Under the pieces are notes generated by a model that made no database searches, was not told the origin of the DNA, and saw only the letters and a list, made by a program, of their open reading frames with translations. DNA of 64,000 bases from Trichopria drosophilae (Eukaryota > Arthropoda > Insecta > Hymenoptera > Diapriidae). The position numbers were made by a program, and so were the translations under genes. Below are positions 10,330-22,230 of the stretch, piece after piece (position 1 is the first letter of the stretch; each line of letters begins with the position of its first letter). Where the stretch lies: NCBI GenBank assembly GCA_030407085.1, contig CM059584.1, positions 62,511,501 through 62,575,500 on the forward strand. Direction: 5' to 3'.

Positions 10330-11130
10330 TTTCCAACTACTGTTCCACTAAGAACACAATCTGTTCCGGTTGTTCTACTCCTTACGGAAACGTGGCTTAA
10401 AAATAGTACGAGCTCATCGGAACTTGGATTAATGTTTTCAGATGTGATCGACTGCTTGGTGTTCCAACGAGTAAGAAAGGTGGTGAAGTGCTGCTTACTG
10501 CAAGGAATAGTATTCCTGCCGTTGTAGTTGAGTTAGATCTACCCCATTCGAGTGCTGTGGAAGCTGTAGCGGTCAGTTTTGTACACCACTTACTGAAGAT
10601 TATTATCATTGGTGTTTATATTCCACCTCGTACATCTACATCAGATTTCTATATATTCTGTAGAGTTGAACATCTTGCCGACTCGCATCCGGATCACAAG
10701 ATTATTTTACTTGGGGACTTCAATATTCCATTCACCATCTGCACTAATAATCCGGTCGCTTTTCAACATATAGCCTATGTCTCACCGGACAACTTCTTTG
10801 TTGAATCTGGCTTTATCACTTGGTCTCAAGCAGTGCTATCCAGCTCTTCCCTCTAAAGGTTATACTTTGGACCTCTGTTTTGCTCCTGAGCATCTAGTCA
10901 CCCTGGAACCATTCTGTGATTCACTAGTCAAGACAGATGATCATTACTGTGCTGAAGTTTTTAGTGTTAGTTTTACTGCGTCGGTTATCGTTTCACGAAG
11001 TTATCAGTATTTTCGTAATTTTGAGAAAGCGGACTATATTGCAATTAATCGTGATCTTAATTTTATATCATGGGACCCAGTTTTTAGTAGCCGCGATATT
11101 AATGTTGATACTTCTAAGTTTTACTCTGTC
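10330..11130 (+). pseudogene. Endonuclease domain of ORF2 (apurinic-endonuclease-like), frameshifted
   Basis: Motifs of the LINE endonuclease appear in order across shifting frames: LLLTETWL (about 10376-10400), IIIIGVYIPPRTS (about 10600-10640), IILLGDFNIPF (about 10702-10735), TLDLCFAPEHL (about 10864-10900) and TDDHYCAEVF (about 10933-10962), the counterpart of the S/T-DH-x-P/F motif. The domain nicks target DNA to prime reverse transcription. At least three frameshifts occur between 10400 and 10860. It ends at codons for FYSVL, where a piggyBac element interrupts at TTAA. Confidence 0.8.
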
Positions 11131-11134
11131 TTAA

Positions 11135-11905
11135 CCCATTAACGTCAAAAAGGACACTTTTCTCGCGACAATTTCAACAAAGAATTTCGTATCAAGATCG
11201 AAGTTAAAAATAATTCAAAGGTACATTTCCTACTAATTTCGAGGTCGCTCTTTTCAATCGTGTAGTTCAAAATTATCTAAAATTGCAATTTATATATAAT
11301 TTTGGCTTATATATATAAAAAAACACGATTTTTTCACAGGATTTTTTTATTTATATTTCAGTTTTCTTATGGATATTGGCTTTAAAATGACTTAAAATGC
11401 ATCAGAATCGTGGACGCGATGTTTGTACTTAAAAGTTATGTACATGAATTTTTTAAATTTAGGGTTGCGCAACCAAGATGGCGGCCTAATCGAGAATATT
11501 TTTCGTCGATATTTGTAAACTCAAATTTACTACATTTTAAATAAATTATCAGACGAGTAAAATATATCATATTTAGTTTTTTAAGTCGCTGATCACGAAA
11601 GTGATGTCCGAATTTTAAAATTTAAAATGGCGGATCCAATATGGCGGACCAAGTTGCGAAAAAGGACGGAATTCAGATGAAAATCGGTACTAAGGGGTTT
11701 TCGAGATCACTGATTACGAATCCGATGTCAGTTTTTCGAAATTCAAAATGGCGGATGCAATATGGCGGACGAAAATGCGAAACTAGATACTGGAAGGTTA
11801 TTGTGGTGGCTGATCACGAACATAGATACTCTTGAAAATGCAAATGACATCCTAATGTGTCGTATAATAATAGATGCTTGAGTATCAACTTGTCGTATTT
11901 CAGAG
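11135..11905. repeat. Left long terminal inverted repeat of the first piggyBac
   Basis: Pairs with 13665-14416. It includes an AAGATGGCGGCC site near 11474 and two AAAATGGCGG...ATATGGCGGAC modules near 11623 and 11745. Divergence between arms is moderate, with small indels, so the insertion is not very recent. Confidence 0.85.
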
Positions 11906-12209
11906 TAATTGAATGTTTTCTATCATTGGTATATAATAAGGTCAGGGTTCGTCGAGAATGTTTTTTTTTTATTTTTTATTTTTTTTTTTATTATTTTTTT
12001 TTTTATTATTTTTTTTATTATTTTTTTATTACCCTTTCCTGGGTCATTTTTACTTTTTTTTGTATCTATACGAAATTTTGATTGTAATTTTGAATGTCCA
12101 AGCATATAATTTATGCAGAAATGCAATTGGCAAGTGTTACAGCATATAGAAGTTCGTATTTTGCAGTTCTTTTATTTATCAATGACATTTCACTCAAGAA
12201 TGATGACAA

Positions 12210-13501
12210 GAAGAAAATAATGTCGAGTTCTCCGACCGAATTATTTGAATTATTTTTTTCAAATAATTTGAAAAAATGTATTATTTATGCCACTACACGA
12301 TGAACTTTCTTCCGAGCGATTGAATGTATTTTTAGGAAGAATAATTTACTCTATGTACAACAAAAGGTTATCTCAACGAGATTATTGGTCCACTGATCCG
12401 TTATTGCGATCAGAAGTAATTGCATCAGCTATGGGTCGTACTGAGTTCGAAATGATAAAATATCACATAAAATATTCAACACCGGAAGAGGAAAATCTTA
12501 ATAATAAGGCTTGGCGGATACGCAAACTGCTAAATATTTTCAATGAAAATATAATGCATTTTGGGATATTCAGAACTGCTATAGTAATAGATGAAATGAT
12601 GCTTAAATTTTATGGTAGAATTACTATGCTACAATATATGAAATCAAAGCCCGTAAAATTTGGAATGAAAATGTGGGCACTCTGCAGTTCTAATGGCTAC
12701 TTATTTTGTTGTGATTTGTATTGTGGAAAGAATTCAGCGGGCAATGACTCTCTTTCTAGTTGCAGTCTCGGAAGTCGAGTTGTTATGGATATGCTGAAAA
12801 AGCTATTAACGGATACGCTACCTCGGAAACTTTCGAAATGTCATATATATATATTGATAATTTTTTCTGCAGCCCCGACATGGTATTACATTTGCAAAAA
12901 AATCGGTTTACGTGCAACAGGCACCATAAAAAAAGATCGGAAGATGTTAGTATAAAGATGACAGTATCCAATGACATTCCAAAGGATTGTCCTAGAGGTA
13001 CTTTTTGTGTAAAACGTGATAAAAACACCGGCATTAATTTTATTACGCTTATGCTGCAAGTACCACGCCTCTGAATTGTGTAAAACGCTATGACAAAATA
13101 AAGAAAGAAAGAAGTGAGTTACTCTTTCCTAATGCTTTCATAACATATAATAAGTTTATGGGAGGAGTAGATTTGCATGACCAACATTGCAGTAACTTGT
13201 CATCAAACATTCGGGCAAAAAATGGACTTGGATAATTCTGATGAGGATTATACAATCCTCAATTACGAATGCACTTGTTTTATATAATTCAGCGAATGAT
13301 AAGAAAAAACAAGGAACGAAAGACTTTGCATTGGCCATAAGCAGATCATATCTTCATATCTCGAAAAAAATTCACGCCACAGAAACAAGCCTACAAAAGA
13401 AATATTGTTCTGTTAAGAAATGCCAAATAAGAACAACTATGTATTGCACAACTTGCGAATTGCATGTATGCAAAAATTGCATGCTTGATCATAAAAAATA
13501 A
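12210..13501 (+). pseudogene. piggyBac transposase with C-terminal cysteine-rich domain, several frameshifts
   Basis: The N-terminal signature PTELFELFFSNNL lies at about 12227-12270 in one frame. After a frameshift the core continues from 12287 (RDYWSTDPLLR). The three catalytic aspartates of the piggyBac DDE core can be placed: IVIDEMMLKFYGR with D near 12588, YIDNFF with D near 12855 in another frame, and MGGVDLHDQ with D near 13171. The C-terminus (about 13405-13497) is a zinc-binding cysteine-rich domain, CSVKKCQIRTTMYC-x2-C then CKNCMLDH. In active relatives this domain contacts the inverted repeats. Frameshifts near 12280, 12830, 13040 and 13220 leave it inactive. Confidence 0.9.
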
Positions 13502-13606
13502 TAATAAAATTTTCGAATAATAAGAAAAATAGATCAATTAAGAACAAAAAAAGAAGAAAAAAAAATACAAAAAAAGTAAAAAAAACGAAAAACACAAAAA
13601 AAAAAA

Positions 13607-13652
13607 GATTCTCAGCGAACACTTACCTCCACGCGGTGAGAATCGGGCAACA
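13607..13652 (-). other. Hairpin next to an A/T tract, matched by a similar hairpin at 23686
   Basis: GATTCTCA (13607-13614) pairs with TGAGAATC (13637-13644) around a 22-nt loop ending in CGCGG, and is followed by GGGCAAC. On the minus strand the stem is followed by a run of T, as in Pol III termination. The copy at 23686-23734 keeps the loop end and flank but has A-T in place of T-A at one stem pair. Confidence 0.45.
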
Positions 13653-13664
13653 TTGTTTTTTTAC

Positions 13665-14416
13665 GACAATGGCAGAAAGTGTTACTACTGTGTATAACAA
13701 GTTGATCCTCAAGTACCTATTATTATACGACACATCAGGATGTCATTTTCATTTCCAAGAGAATCTATGTTCGTAATCAGCCATCTCAATAACCTTCCAG
13801 TATTTAGTTTCGCATTTTCGTCCGCCATATTGGATCCGCCATTTTGAATTTTGAAAAACTGACATCGGATTCGTAATCAGCGATCTCGAAAACCCCTTAG
13901 TACCGGCCTTTTTCGCAAATTAGTCCGCCATTTTGAATTTTAAAATTCTGACATCACATTCGTAATCAGCGACTTAAAAAACTAAATATGATATATTTTA
14001 CTCGCCTGATTTTTTATTTAAAATGTAGTAAATTTGAGTTTACAAACATCGACGATAAATATTCTCGATTAGGCCGCCATCGTGGTTGCGCAACCCTACA
14101 TTTAAAAAATTCATGTGCATAACTTTCAAGTGCAAACATCGCGTCCACGTTTCTGATGCATTTCAGGTCATTTTAAAGCCGATACCCATAAGAAAACTGA
14201 AATATAAAAAAATCCTCTGAAAAAATCGTGTTTTTTATATATATAAGCCAAAATTATATATAAATTGCAATCTTAGACAATTTTGAACTACACCATTGAA
14301 AAGAGCGACGTCGAAATTAGTAGGAAATGAACCTTTGATTTTTTTAACTTCGATCTTGATACGAAATTCTTTATTGAAATTGTCGCGAGAAAAGTGTCCT
14401 TTTTGACGTTAATGGG
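13665..14416. repeat. Right long terminal inverted repeat of the first piggyBac
   Basis: Inverse of 11135-11905, ending in the GACGTTAATGGG terminus before TTAA. It contains TCCGCCATATTGGATCCGCC near 13820, the mirror of the left-arm module. Confidence 0.85.
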
Positions 14417-14420
14417 TTAA

Positions 14421-15063
14421 ACAATATCATTTCGAAATACGTTCCGTTGAAAAGACGTTCTAATATTTGTAACTCTTATCCGAGATGGTATACTAAAGAA
14501 CTCATTAATTTAATTATTTTAAAAAAGCGTACGTCCGTCTCTGGAAAGTTAGTTGCGATTCTGATGATTATATCGCTTTTAAAAACTTACGTGCCTGTTG
14601 TCTACAAATTTCCCGTCAGTTCTATAAAGACTACATATCCTCTGTTCAATCCAGCTTGCATTCTAACCTTCGATCATTTTAGTCATATGTCAATAACTTT
14701 AAGTTGTCTAAACATTTACCGACTCATCTTCGCCATGCTGACTCTTTGGCTAGCTCTGATTCCGATATTGCCGGTGTTTTTTCGAATCATTTTAGTTCAA
14801 TTTATCTAGTTGAATTATTTAAAGAATTTTTCGGTACCTATCAATCCCCTCTATAAAATTCTTATGCCACTACCAGAACTATCTTATTAATGTTCTCAAT
14901 AGTTTAGAAAATAATTCACATGGTGGCCCAGATAACATTCCTCCAATTTTCCTTAAAAACTGCCTTACCTCTCTATTAGATCCCGTGCTATTTCTGTTTA
15001 ACTTTTCCCTCTCATCTTGTACCTTTCCCTCAATCTGGAAATCTGCCTTTACTCATCCAATAT
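14421..15063 (+). pseudogene. ORF2 linker and start of reverse transcriptase of the plus-strand LINE
   Basis: Resumes directly after the piggyBac with ISKYVPLKRRS and then PRWYTKELINLI, the conserved linker after the endonuclease. Frame changes follow around 14540 and 14850. Near 14905-15060 the text gives NSHGGPDNIPPIFLKNC and then FPSIWKSAFTHPI, the run-up to RT motif 1. An element with ATAT target duplication interrupts it here, and the motif resumes at 18371 with YKSKDRSSPSNYRSISI. Confidence 0.8.
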
Positions 15064-18000
15064 GGGACATTCTTTTACAAATCGAACGGATTTCGTAAAA
15101 AATATTGGTCGACATTTTTGATTTGCTTCTAAATTTTTTTATGCGTTCCTTATACAAAAAAAGTCGACACGTGTTTTTGGATTTTTTTTAAATCAATATG
15201 TTCGAAAATATGGCGGTTTGAAATTTGTAATACTCTCCAATTCTGCACTTTTTGAAATTGCCATAACTCCGGTTCTATTTATCCGATAGACTTCAGCCGG
15301 GGCTCATTTTAAAGGTAATGAAATTGAGGACGTGGATCTTAAAAGGGGTCGCGCTCTCAAACGGTCGGAAAAGTATTGTCCACGCGTAACAATGAAATCT
15401 AAGGGAGACTTTATTCAATAAATGTTGTTGACTTGAACTAGTCATATCTCCTCAAAACCTGCATGAAAAATTCTGAAATTTGCAGGGTACATGCACAAGA
15501 TAGTGGCGAAAGAGATTGGTGAAGTTAAGTTAACAAAATATCTACCGAATTATTAATAATAATTAACAAATGTAGAAGTAAATTTAATGGGCTCGAAAAT
15601 TCGCCGTTTGCGAGCAATATCGAGAAAAAGTGTGTTACAAAATTTACGTTAGAGAAAACTTCCAGTGGGAAAGTTGTTCGTCAATGTATGACGAAGATTT
15701 CTGCAAAGTTTCAAATTTTTTGGAACTAAGATGCGTTAATTATACGTCATTATCTAAAAAACGCGTGGGGCGCTGATGCCGGCGATTCTGCGCGCTTCAT
15801 TTCATACACCACATACAAGGAACATACGAGGAACAAAACATTCTGTATAAATTTATGATTAATATTACTTTATTTATAGACTTAATAATATTTTGTTGTA
15901 TTTTTAATTTATGTACAGTACTTTTTCAACGCAGATTAGTTATTTCCTTTCAGACATGAAAGGTTTACAGGAATCGCTATGGCTTTTTCTTCCCGTTCTT
16001 CTTGAATTATTGTTTTTGTCGCTCATTATAAACAAAATTTACTGATCACGTCATGAAAAATACTTATTATAATATTAAATACAATATTTGATAAGACAAA
16101 ACGACTTCCCTTACCTTACGGGACTCGACGTGCATGAACTTGTAAAACATTGTTGTCGTATAATAGAAGAGGCGGAAAGTTTAAAAATATTACATCTTAT
16201 ATTAATCTAATATAATTTGCTAATTAACTAATAAGTATTAATTTATAATCAATATCAAACATAAATTTATACAGAATGTTTTGTTCTTCGTATGTTCCTT
16301 GTATGTGGTGTATGAAATGAAGCGTGCAGAATCGCCGGCATCAGCGCCCCACGCGTTTTTTTAGATAATAACGTATAATTAACGCATCATAGTTTCAAAA
16401 ATTTGAAACTTTGCAAAAATCTTCGTCATACATTGACGAACAACTTTCCCACTAGAAGTTTTCTCTAACGTAAATTTTGTAACACACTTTTTCTCGATAT
16501 AGCTCGCAAACGGCGAATTTAATTTACTTCTACTTTTGTTAATTATTATTAACAATTCGGCAGATATTTTGTTAACTTAACTTCACCTATCTGTTTCGCT
16601 ACTATCTTGTGCATGTACCCTGAAAATTTCAGAATTTTTTATGCAGTTTTTGAGGAGATATGACGAGTTCAAGTCAACAACATTTATTGAATAAAGTCTC
16701 TCTTAGATTTCATTGTTACGCGTGGACAATACTTTTCCGACCGTTTGAGAGCGCGACCCCTTTTAAGATCCATGTCCTCAATTGTCTTTATTTCTATATT
16801 CGTAGTTTTTAAAATTGTTGCTAAAAAGCGATTGTTATAAACAATTGAATATTAGAAAGTCCATTTACTGCTCGAGGCCGACAGTAAACAAATTTTATTA
16901 TTGCACCATTGAATTCCTCGGGAAATTTCTTACAAGAAACATATTTTTCCAGAATGGCGATTTTACATCTACTATGTCAAATAAATTAATTTCCGACGGC
17001 AGATTACGATCCGTAGCGCGTGGCGCTATGGCAAGACGAGAGAACACGCGTAACGAGTTGCGCAGTACATGCGTTCTTCTAGTAAAGGGTACACATTTTT
17101 ACAAACATTGCTAGTGTGGTATTAATAGTAATAAAAGTCATATGTCATAATGGATAATAATATTGTTAATAATTTGAAAGTATTATCAAGTATTTATATT
17201 ATTATTATTATTTATAAAACATAGGTTTGCTGTGTTCCATCTAAATTGTGCATCTACAAGCATGTAATATCAAATTTATATTCTGAAATACTATTAATTT
17301 CTCAATATATCGAACGTGTCTGTACCGACAGAAATAAACACGAAACAATAAAATACCGACATTAAAATGAACAGAATTATCGTATTGTAATTAAGCTATA
17401 CTATTGTATCAATATAATTCAGAACGATTAATTTCGAAATTAATTTTGAAACTTAAAAAATGGATATGATACACAATTAAGAGCATTAAAAATGTGAAAA
17501 ATGTTCATTTGAAACAGGAGAAAACCGTTAATATAAACATCGCGCAACTTTCTGTTAAAATACAATTATTAAAATGGACTGTTATTATATAAATTTTAAG
17601 ACAATAAGAAATCATTTTATATCAATACGATTAATATTTAAATTAACCAAAACTGATATTCAGTGGCATTAACAATGATACGTAAAAACAAAATGTCACA
17701 TTTGCTCTGCAAATGTTAATAACAGATGTAAAATACTACTAGAATACTATAAAACATTACTTGTACATTTGGCGACACATTTCTATTCAAGTCTTGTAAC
17801 AATTTGTACCCTTTACTAGAAGAACGCATGTACTGCGCAACTCGTTACGCGTGTTCTCTCGTCTTGCCATAGCGCCACGCGCTACGGAGCGTAATCTGCT
17901 GTCGGAAATTAATTTATTTGACATAGTAGATGTAAAATCGCCATTCTGGAAAAATATGTTTCTTGTAGGAAATTTCCCGAGGAATTCAATGGTGCCATAA

Positions 18001-18373
18001 TAAAATTTGTATACTGTCGGCCTCGAGCAGTAAATGGACTTTCTAATATTCAATTGTTTATAACAATCGCTTTATAGCAACAATTTTAAATACTACGCAT
18101 ATAGAAATAAAGACAATTTCATTACCTTTAAAATGAGCCCCGGCTGAAGGCAATCGGATAAATAGAACCGGAGTTATGGCAATTTCAAAAAGTGCAGAAT
18201 TGGAGAGTATTACAAATTTCAAACCGCCATATTTTCGAAAATATTGATTAAAAAAAAAAATCCAGAAACACGTGTCGACTTTTTTTGTATAAGGAACGCA
18301 TAAAAAAATTTAGAAGCAAATTAAAAATGGTATCCAATATGGAGTGTTCGATTTGTAAAAGAATGTCCCATAT
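15060..18373. mobile_element. Non-autonomous GGGAC-terminus DNA transposon with about 0.6-kb inverted repeats, ATAT target
   Basis: Ends are GGGACATTCTTTTACAAATC at 15064 and its inverse ending at 18369, with ATAT at 15060-15063 and 18370-18373. The left arm (15064-15325 continuing at 16784-17110) pairs with the right arm (17795-18369). A foldback element (15326-16779) is inserted in the left arm. Without it the unit is about 1.85 kb. The unpaired centre, about 17110-17790, is AT-rich with no recognisable gene. ATATGGCGG occurs near 15211 and, mirrored, near 18224. It lies in the RT of a jockey-type LINE. Confidence 0.9.
15326..16779. mobile_element. Foldback element with about 520-bp arms, AATT target, nested in the left arm
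   Basis: The ends GAGGACGTGGATCTTAAAAG and the inverse ending ATGTCCTC are flanked by AATT at 15322-15325 and 16780-16783. The mirror arm of the host element at 18105-18125 has an uninterrupted single AATT, which confirms the insertion. Arms run about 15326-15860 and 16262-16779. The 400-bp centre is AT-rich and shows no coding frame. Superfamily unknown; a 4-bp target duplication is not decisive. Confidence 0.9.
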
Positions 18374-19577
18374 ACAAGAGTAAAGATCGATCCTCCCCTT
18401 CTAACTATAGATCAATTTCCATCTTTTGTACCTTACCGAAGATTTTTGACAAGCTGATGGCGAATTATATTGCCACCCTCATTCAATCTCGTCTTGTTCA
18501 TGAACAGCATGGTTTCATTCGGGGCAAATCGACAATTACCAACTTGTTTTTATTTACTGATTTTGTATCAAAAGCCCTAGAACATCACTCTTAAGTTGAT
18601 GTCATATATATCAACTTCTCCAAGGCTTTTGACCTCGTTAACCATGCTCTTCTGCTGCAGAAATGTGATGCGATCGGAATCAGGGGTAGTCTTCTAGCAT
18701 GGCTGGGTTCTTACTTGACTGATAGGACTCAGTCTGTGCGTATCAATGATGCCACATCTAACCCCATTCATATTTGTTCTGGTGTGCCTCAGGGTTCGAA
18801 TCTTGGTCCCGTGCTCCTCACCATTTTTATAAATGACCTTCCCTCTAAACCCTCTTTCTCGTCCTGCGTATGGTATGCTGATGACATTAAAATCATTCAG
18901 GAGATTAAATGTCCTTTGGATTCATCCAGGCTACAACAAGACCTCGACTCTCTTGGACTGTGGTCCATCCACCATGGCCTGTCTATTAATCTATCGAAAT
19001 CTTGCACCTTATCTTATCTATGTAAATCTTCAATTTTGATTATCGTCTGCATGGAACTACCGTCCCTAAACACTTCACTGTTGTTGACCTGGGAATCTGT
19101 TTTAATAAATCTCTATCTTTTAAGCCTCACATTGAGGTCTCAATACGTGCTAATCGTATAGTTGGCTTCATTAAACGATCTACCTTTAGTTTTACAAATA
19201 TTTCTTCTATTATTTATCTTTATAAAACTCTTGTTATTTCTATTTTAACTTATAGGTCCATAGTTTGGTCTCCTCATGTTGGCACGGATTGGCACCTCCT
19301 TAATTCTTCACAGCATAAGATTCTTAGATATCTTGCTTGGAAGTCAGGAAATGCTATGGCTTTTACAGACCATGATTATCAACCCTTTTCCCGTCAATTT
19401 GATCTTCCCTGTCTTTCATCTATTCACGCGTATCATGATCTTAATTTTGCTTACAAGATTCATAATCTCATCAATTCATCTATTTTCACTTCACTTTTCT
19501 CGGTTCGAATCTTGAGTCACCACCTACGATATAATAGGTCTATTTTTGAAGAATGCTCCAAAACCTCCTTTCGTTAG
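18374..19577 (+). pseudogene. Reverse transcriptase core and C-terminal region of the plus-strand LINE
   Basis: Shows PSNYRSISI, EQHGFIRGKSTITNLFLF, INFSKAFDLVNHALL, SGVPQGSNLGPVLLTIFIND and the catalytic WYADDIKI (about 18872-18895), then the QQDLDSL thumb helix. A stop in HHS-stop-VDV near 18594 and frameshifts near 19035, 19165 and 19330 break it. The C-terminal frames (19276-19577) resemble the post-RT region of the minus-strand LINE at 5945-6349 (SIHAYHDLNFAYKI against SLHRYNDAVIAFRI), so both LINEs are related but distinct families. Confidence 0.85.
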
Positions 19578-19828
19578 TTTTCTCCTCTTCCTCGTCTTCG
19601 CCATCTTTGGAATTCAATTCCTTCCTCTACTCAAAACTTAAGTTTCGGCTCATTTAAAAGTGTTGTAGCGCGTATGTATTTATCTGTGTGACTCGTCTTT
19701 TTTGTATTTAGTTTAGTATATTTAGTTGTGAATTTAATTCTTTTTCTCTTCTTTTTTTCTCTATTTATTAATGCGTATTATGTATAATATTATGTATAAT
19801 TTTAGTAAAGGGCTAGTCCCGTTGATTA

Positions 19829-19862
19829 TGTAAAATAAAATAAAATAAAATAAAATAATAAA
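19829..19862. repeat. (AAAAT)n tail of the plus-strand LINE
   Basis: Five or six AAAAT units follow the 3' UTR and mark the end of the element. Sequence beyond belongs to the next inverted-repeat element. Confidence 0.85.
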
Positions 19863-19919
19863 ACAATGTTGTTAATGTATTCAATGAACTTTAAAAATTG
19901 ATGCAATATCATCATTAAA

Positions 19920-22130
19920 CACATTGGCCCTTATTCCAAGCATTCCACAACTTGCTTGTCGAAAACTTGACTGCCCTTTTAATCAAGTTTTTCGGAGAAT
20001 CTTGGTCACCGAAGAATAGTCCCCATTTCGAAGTTGAAATTTATCATCACAGCATTTACATTCATTTGCACAACAAAATATTCATCTTTACAATATTTGA
20101 TACGACAAAAAATTGTAGTATTATACATGGTGACCCATTTTAATTGAGACAGTAAAATATCTCAAAAAAAAGTAAGCGTTGTCCGAGAAAAAATTTCAGA
20201 TAAAAGTTGTATGGTTGAAAGGAGGCCAAATGATGGTGACCTCGATTTTGACCTCGATGACCATTTTCAAAGTCATTCGAAGGTCATTTTTGTTTTTTCT
20301 TATGGGAACACATATTTTTTTTCATGGATTCGGAAAGAGCGGTAAATTTTACGTCCGAATATGATATGGTAGATTTTTCCGGCAAGGTCATTTCAAGGTC
20401 AAACTTAAAGCTCTCGGAATTGCGAATTAACTCAGCGGGAGTGCGTTTTCGGCGAAAGTGTTAAATACAAAAGTTGAAGGATATCTCACTGACTATTTAA
20501 TGGTACAAGTGAAATTGCCCTTGAAGGTTATTTCAAGGTTAAGTTTGTTTTTTTTTTTAACGGAAACCCCTATTTTCTCTCACGGATTCGGAAAGAGCAC
20601 AACATTTGAAATGGGAACCACTATTTTTTACAGCAAATTCGGAAAGTGGGGACAATTCTACGTTCAGGACATGTCCTATACCTTGAATATACCTTGAAGT
20701 CAGAGTCACCTGAACGAAGCACCCCAATGAGATCTAAACCTGATCGTGCAACATCCACGCGGTACATCTCGGGTAATGATAATGCCGAAGGTATTGTTAG
20801 AAAAGACTGAATACATACATATTGTAGGACGTTTGTAATTGCAGTTAAAACCTCGCTATGTTATTATTCCTGCACTTGAAATTTTCAAACATTCACCTTC
20901 AAAATGACCTTGGCTCTGACTTCAAGGTACATTCAAGGTCATGTCCTGAACGTAAAATTTTCCCCACTTTCCAAATTCGCTGTAAAAAATAGTGGTTCCC
21001 ATTTAAAAAATTGAATTTGACATTGACATGACCTTCAATGTCATGAACAAGGTCAAATTCACTGGTACAATTAAATAACCAGGGAAAAATCCTCAAACTT
21101 TTGTCTGAAACATTTTCCCCGAAATTGAAACGACCTTGACCAAAATATCGGTCATATCATATTCGGACGTAAAATTTCCCGCTCTTTCCGAATCCAGAAA
21201 CAAAAATTGGGTTTCCCATTTAAAAAAATAAACTTGACGTCGAAATAACCTTCAAGGTCAATTTCACGGATACCATTAAGTAGCCAGTGAGAAATCCTTC
21301 AACTTTTGTATTTAACACTTTCGCCGAAAACGCACTCCCGCTGAGTTAATTCGCAATTCCGAGAGCTTTAAGTTTGACCTTGAAATGACCTTGCCGGAAA
21401 ATATACCATATCATATTCGGACGTAAAATTTCACCGCTCTTTCCGAATCCATTAAAAAAATATGTGTTCCCACAAGAAAAAACGACGATGACCTTCAAAT
21501 GACTTTGAAAATGGTCATCAAGATCAAAATCGAGGTCACCATCATTTGGCCCCCTTTCAACCATACAACTTTTATCTGACATTTTTTCTCGGGCAACGGT
21601 TACTTTTTGAGATATTTTACTGTCTAAGTTAAAATTGGTCACCCTGTATAACTGTATTAGTAAACAAAACTAATAAAAAAATGGGGTACTTATTATTGCA
21701 TAAAGAGATGCGGGTAAAAAAGCATAATAAATTAAGTAAAAATCCAACCGTCAACGGAGAGGCATATATCGTAGCTTTGTAAGATGAACCATTCTTTGTT
21801 TACCAAGGTATTCCTTGTCAATGCAATACCATATTATAATTGCTGTTTTACTTCGTACACATTTCTGCAATTTTATCTATTTAGGACACATTTTTGGCGA
21901 ATGGTAATATGGCGCTATCTAGAAACATCATACCATGTTGAAAATTGCAAGGACTTCAGTTTGAAAAAATAATTTTGTAATTTGGGGTAGTATTACACTT
22001 TTATTACTTAGCACCATAAACAGATTACTAACTGACGGCGTTTTTTTCTTAACTCGCAAAACTTGACTAAAAGGGCAGCCAAGTTTTTGACAAGCCTGTT
22101 GTGGAATGCTTGGAATAAGGGCCAATGTGT
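19920..22130. mobile_element. Inverted-repeat element with about 75-bp arms enclosing a palindromic insert
   Basis: CACATTGGCCCTTATTCCAA at 19920 and its inverse ending at 22130 start arms matching over about 75 bp (CACAAC, GCTTGTC, ACTTG-CTGCCCTTTTA). The pairing continues outside into GATGCAATATCATCA at about 19893-19908 and 22137-22152, so the real ends may lie slightly outward. Inside, a TCAAGGTCA-family element occupies 20124-21648. No transposase is visible. Superfamily unknown. Confidence 0.6.
20124..21648. mobile_element. Palindromic TACAGGGTGA-terminus element, copy 1 of the TCAAGGTCA-rich family
   Basis: The ends TACATGGTGACCCATTTTAA and, inverted, TACAGGGTGACCAATTTTAA are flanked by TA. 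Arms of about 370 bp or more pair (20124-20560 with 21230-21648). Internal units repeat a pattern of roughly 110-120 bp: AAGGTCA motifs, an AACCCCTATTTTT-type block, GATTCGGAAAGAGC and TTTACGTCCGAATATGA. TCAAGGTCA or its inverse occurs about five times. No coding frame. A central segment at 20729-20790 resembles the hairpin at 23686. Confidence 0.75.
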
Positions 22131-22230
22131 ATAATATTGATGATATTGCATCGATTTTTACAGTTGATTAATAGTATATTACACTTGTAATAGTATATTT
22201 CGGTCGTGCGCTTTCCCCCCGTGAGGCGTG

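Larger units (their letters stand above)
11131..14420. mobile_element. piggyBac-family DNA transposon with about 0.75-kb terminal inverted repeats, TTAA target
   Basis: TTAA at 11131-11134 and 14417-14420 bounds ends that read CCCATTAACGTCAAAAAGGA and its inverse. The inverted similarity extends inward to about 11905 on the left and 13665 on the right, far longer than the short repeats of classical piggyBac. Subterminal AAAATGGCGG modules with a GATCACGAA-type lead occur near 11585, 11700 and 11806 and are mirrored on the right. The interior holds a decayed transposase. It lies in ORF2 of a jockey-type LINE, and the host reading frame resumes without loss (VL then NNIISKYV). Confidence 0.95.
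9207..19862 (+). mobile_element. Jockey-type LINE on the plus strand, interrupted by two DNA transposons
   Basis: In order: ORF1 with zinc finger and coiled coil (9209-10174), endonuclease (about 10330-11130), a piggyBac insertion (11135-14416), the linker and start of RT (14421-15059), a long-inverted-repeat insertion (15064-18369), the rest of RT (18374-19577), a 3' UTR and a tail of AAAAT units (19829-19862). Removing the inserts with one target copy each leaves about 4.07 kb, a normal size for this class. The 5' end is lost in the finger region. Stops and frameshifts are scattered through it, so it is dead. Confidence 0.9.

Noticed and set aside
11950..12060. Phe-rich and Lys-rich frames of 60-75 codons across a T-rich tract on both strands
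   Set aside because: They arise from a low-complexity T/A tract between the piggyBac arm and the transposase and have no protein-like composition.
16815..18053. Two frames with nearly identical translations (RKSIYCSRPTV and so on) on opposite strands
   Set aside because: They are the two arms of one inverted repeat, not a gene pair; no family is recognisable.
20179..21642. Several frames with FFLMGTPIFFHGFGKSG-like text
   Set aside because: They recur wherever the palindromic family unit is read in one frame and have stops at each unit; they are non-coding repeats.
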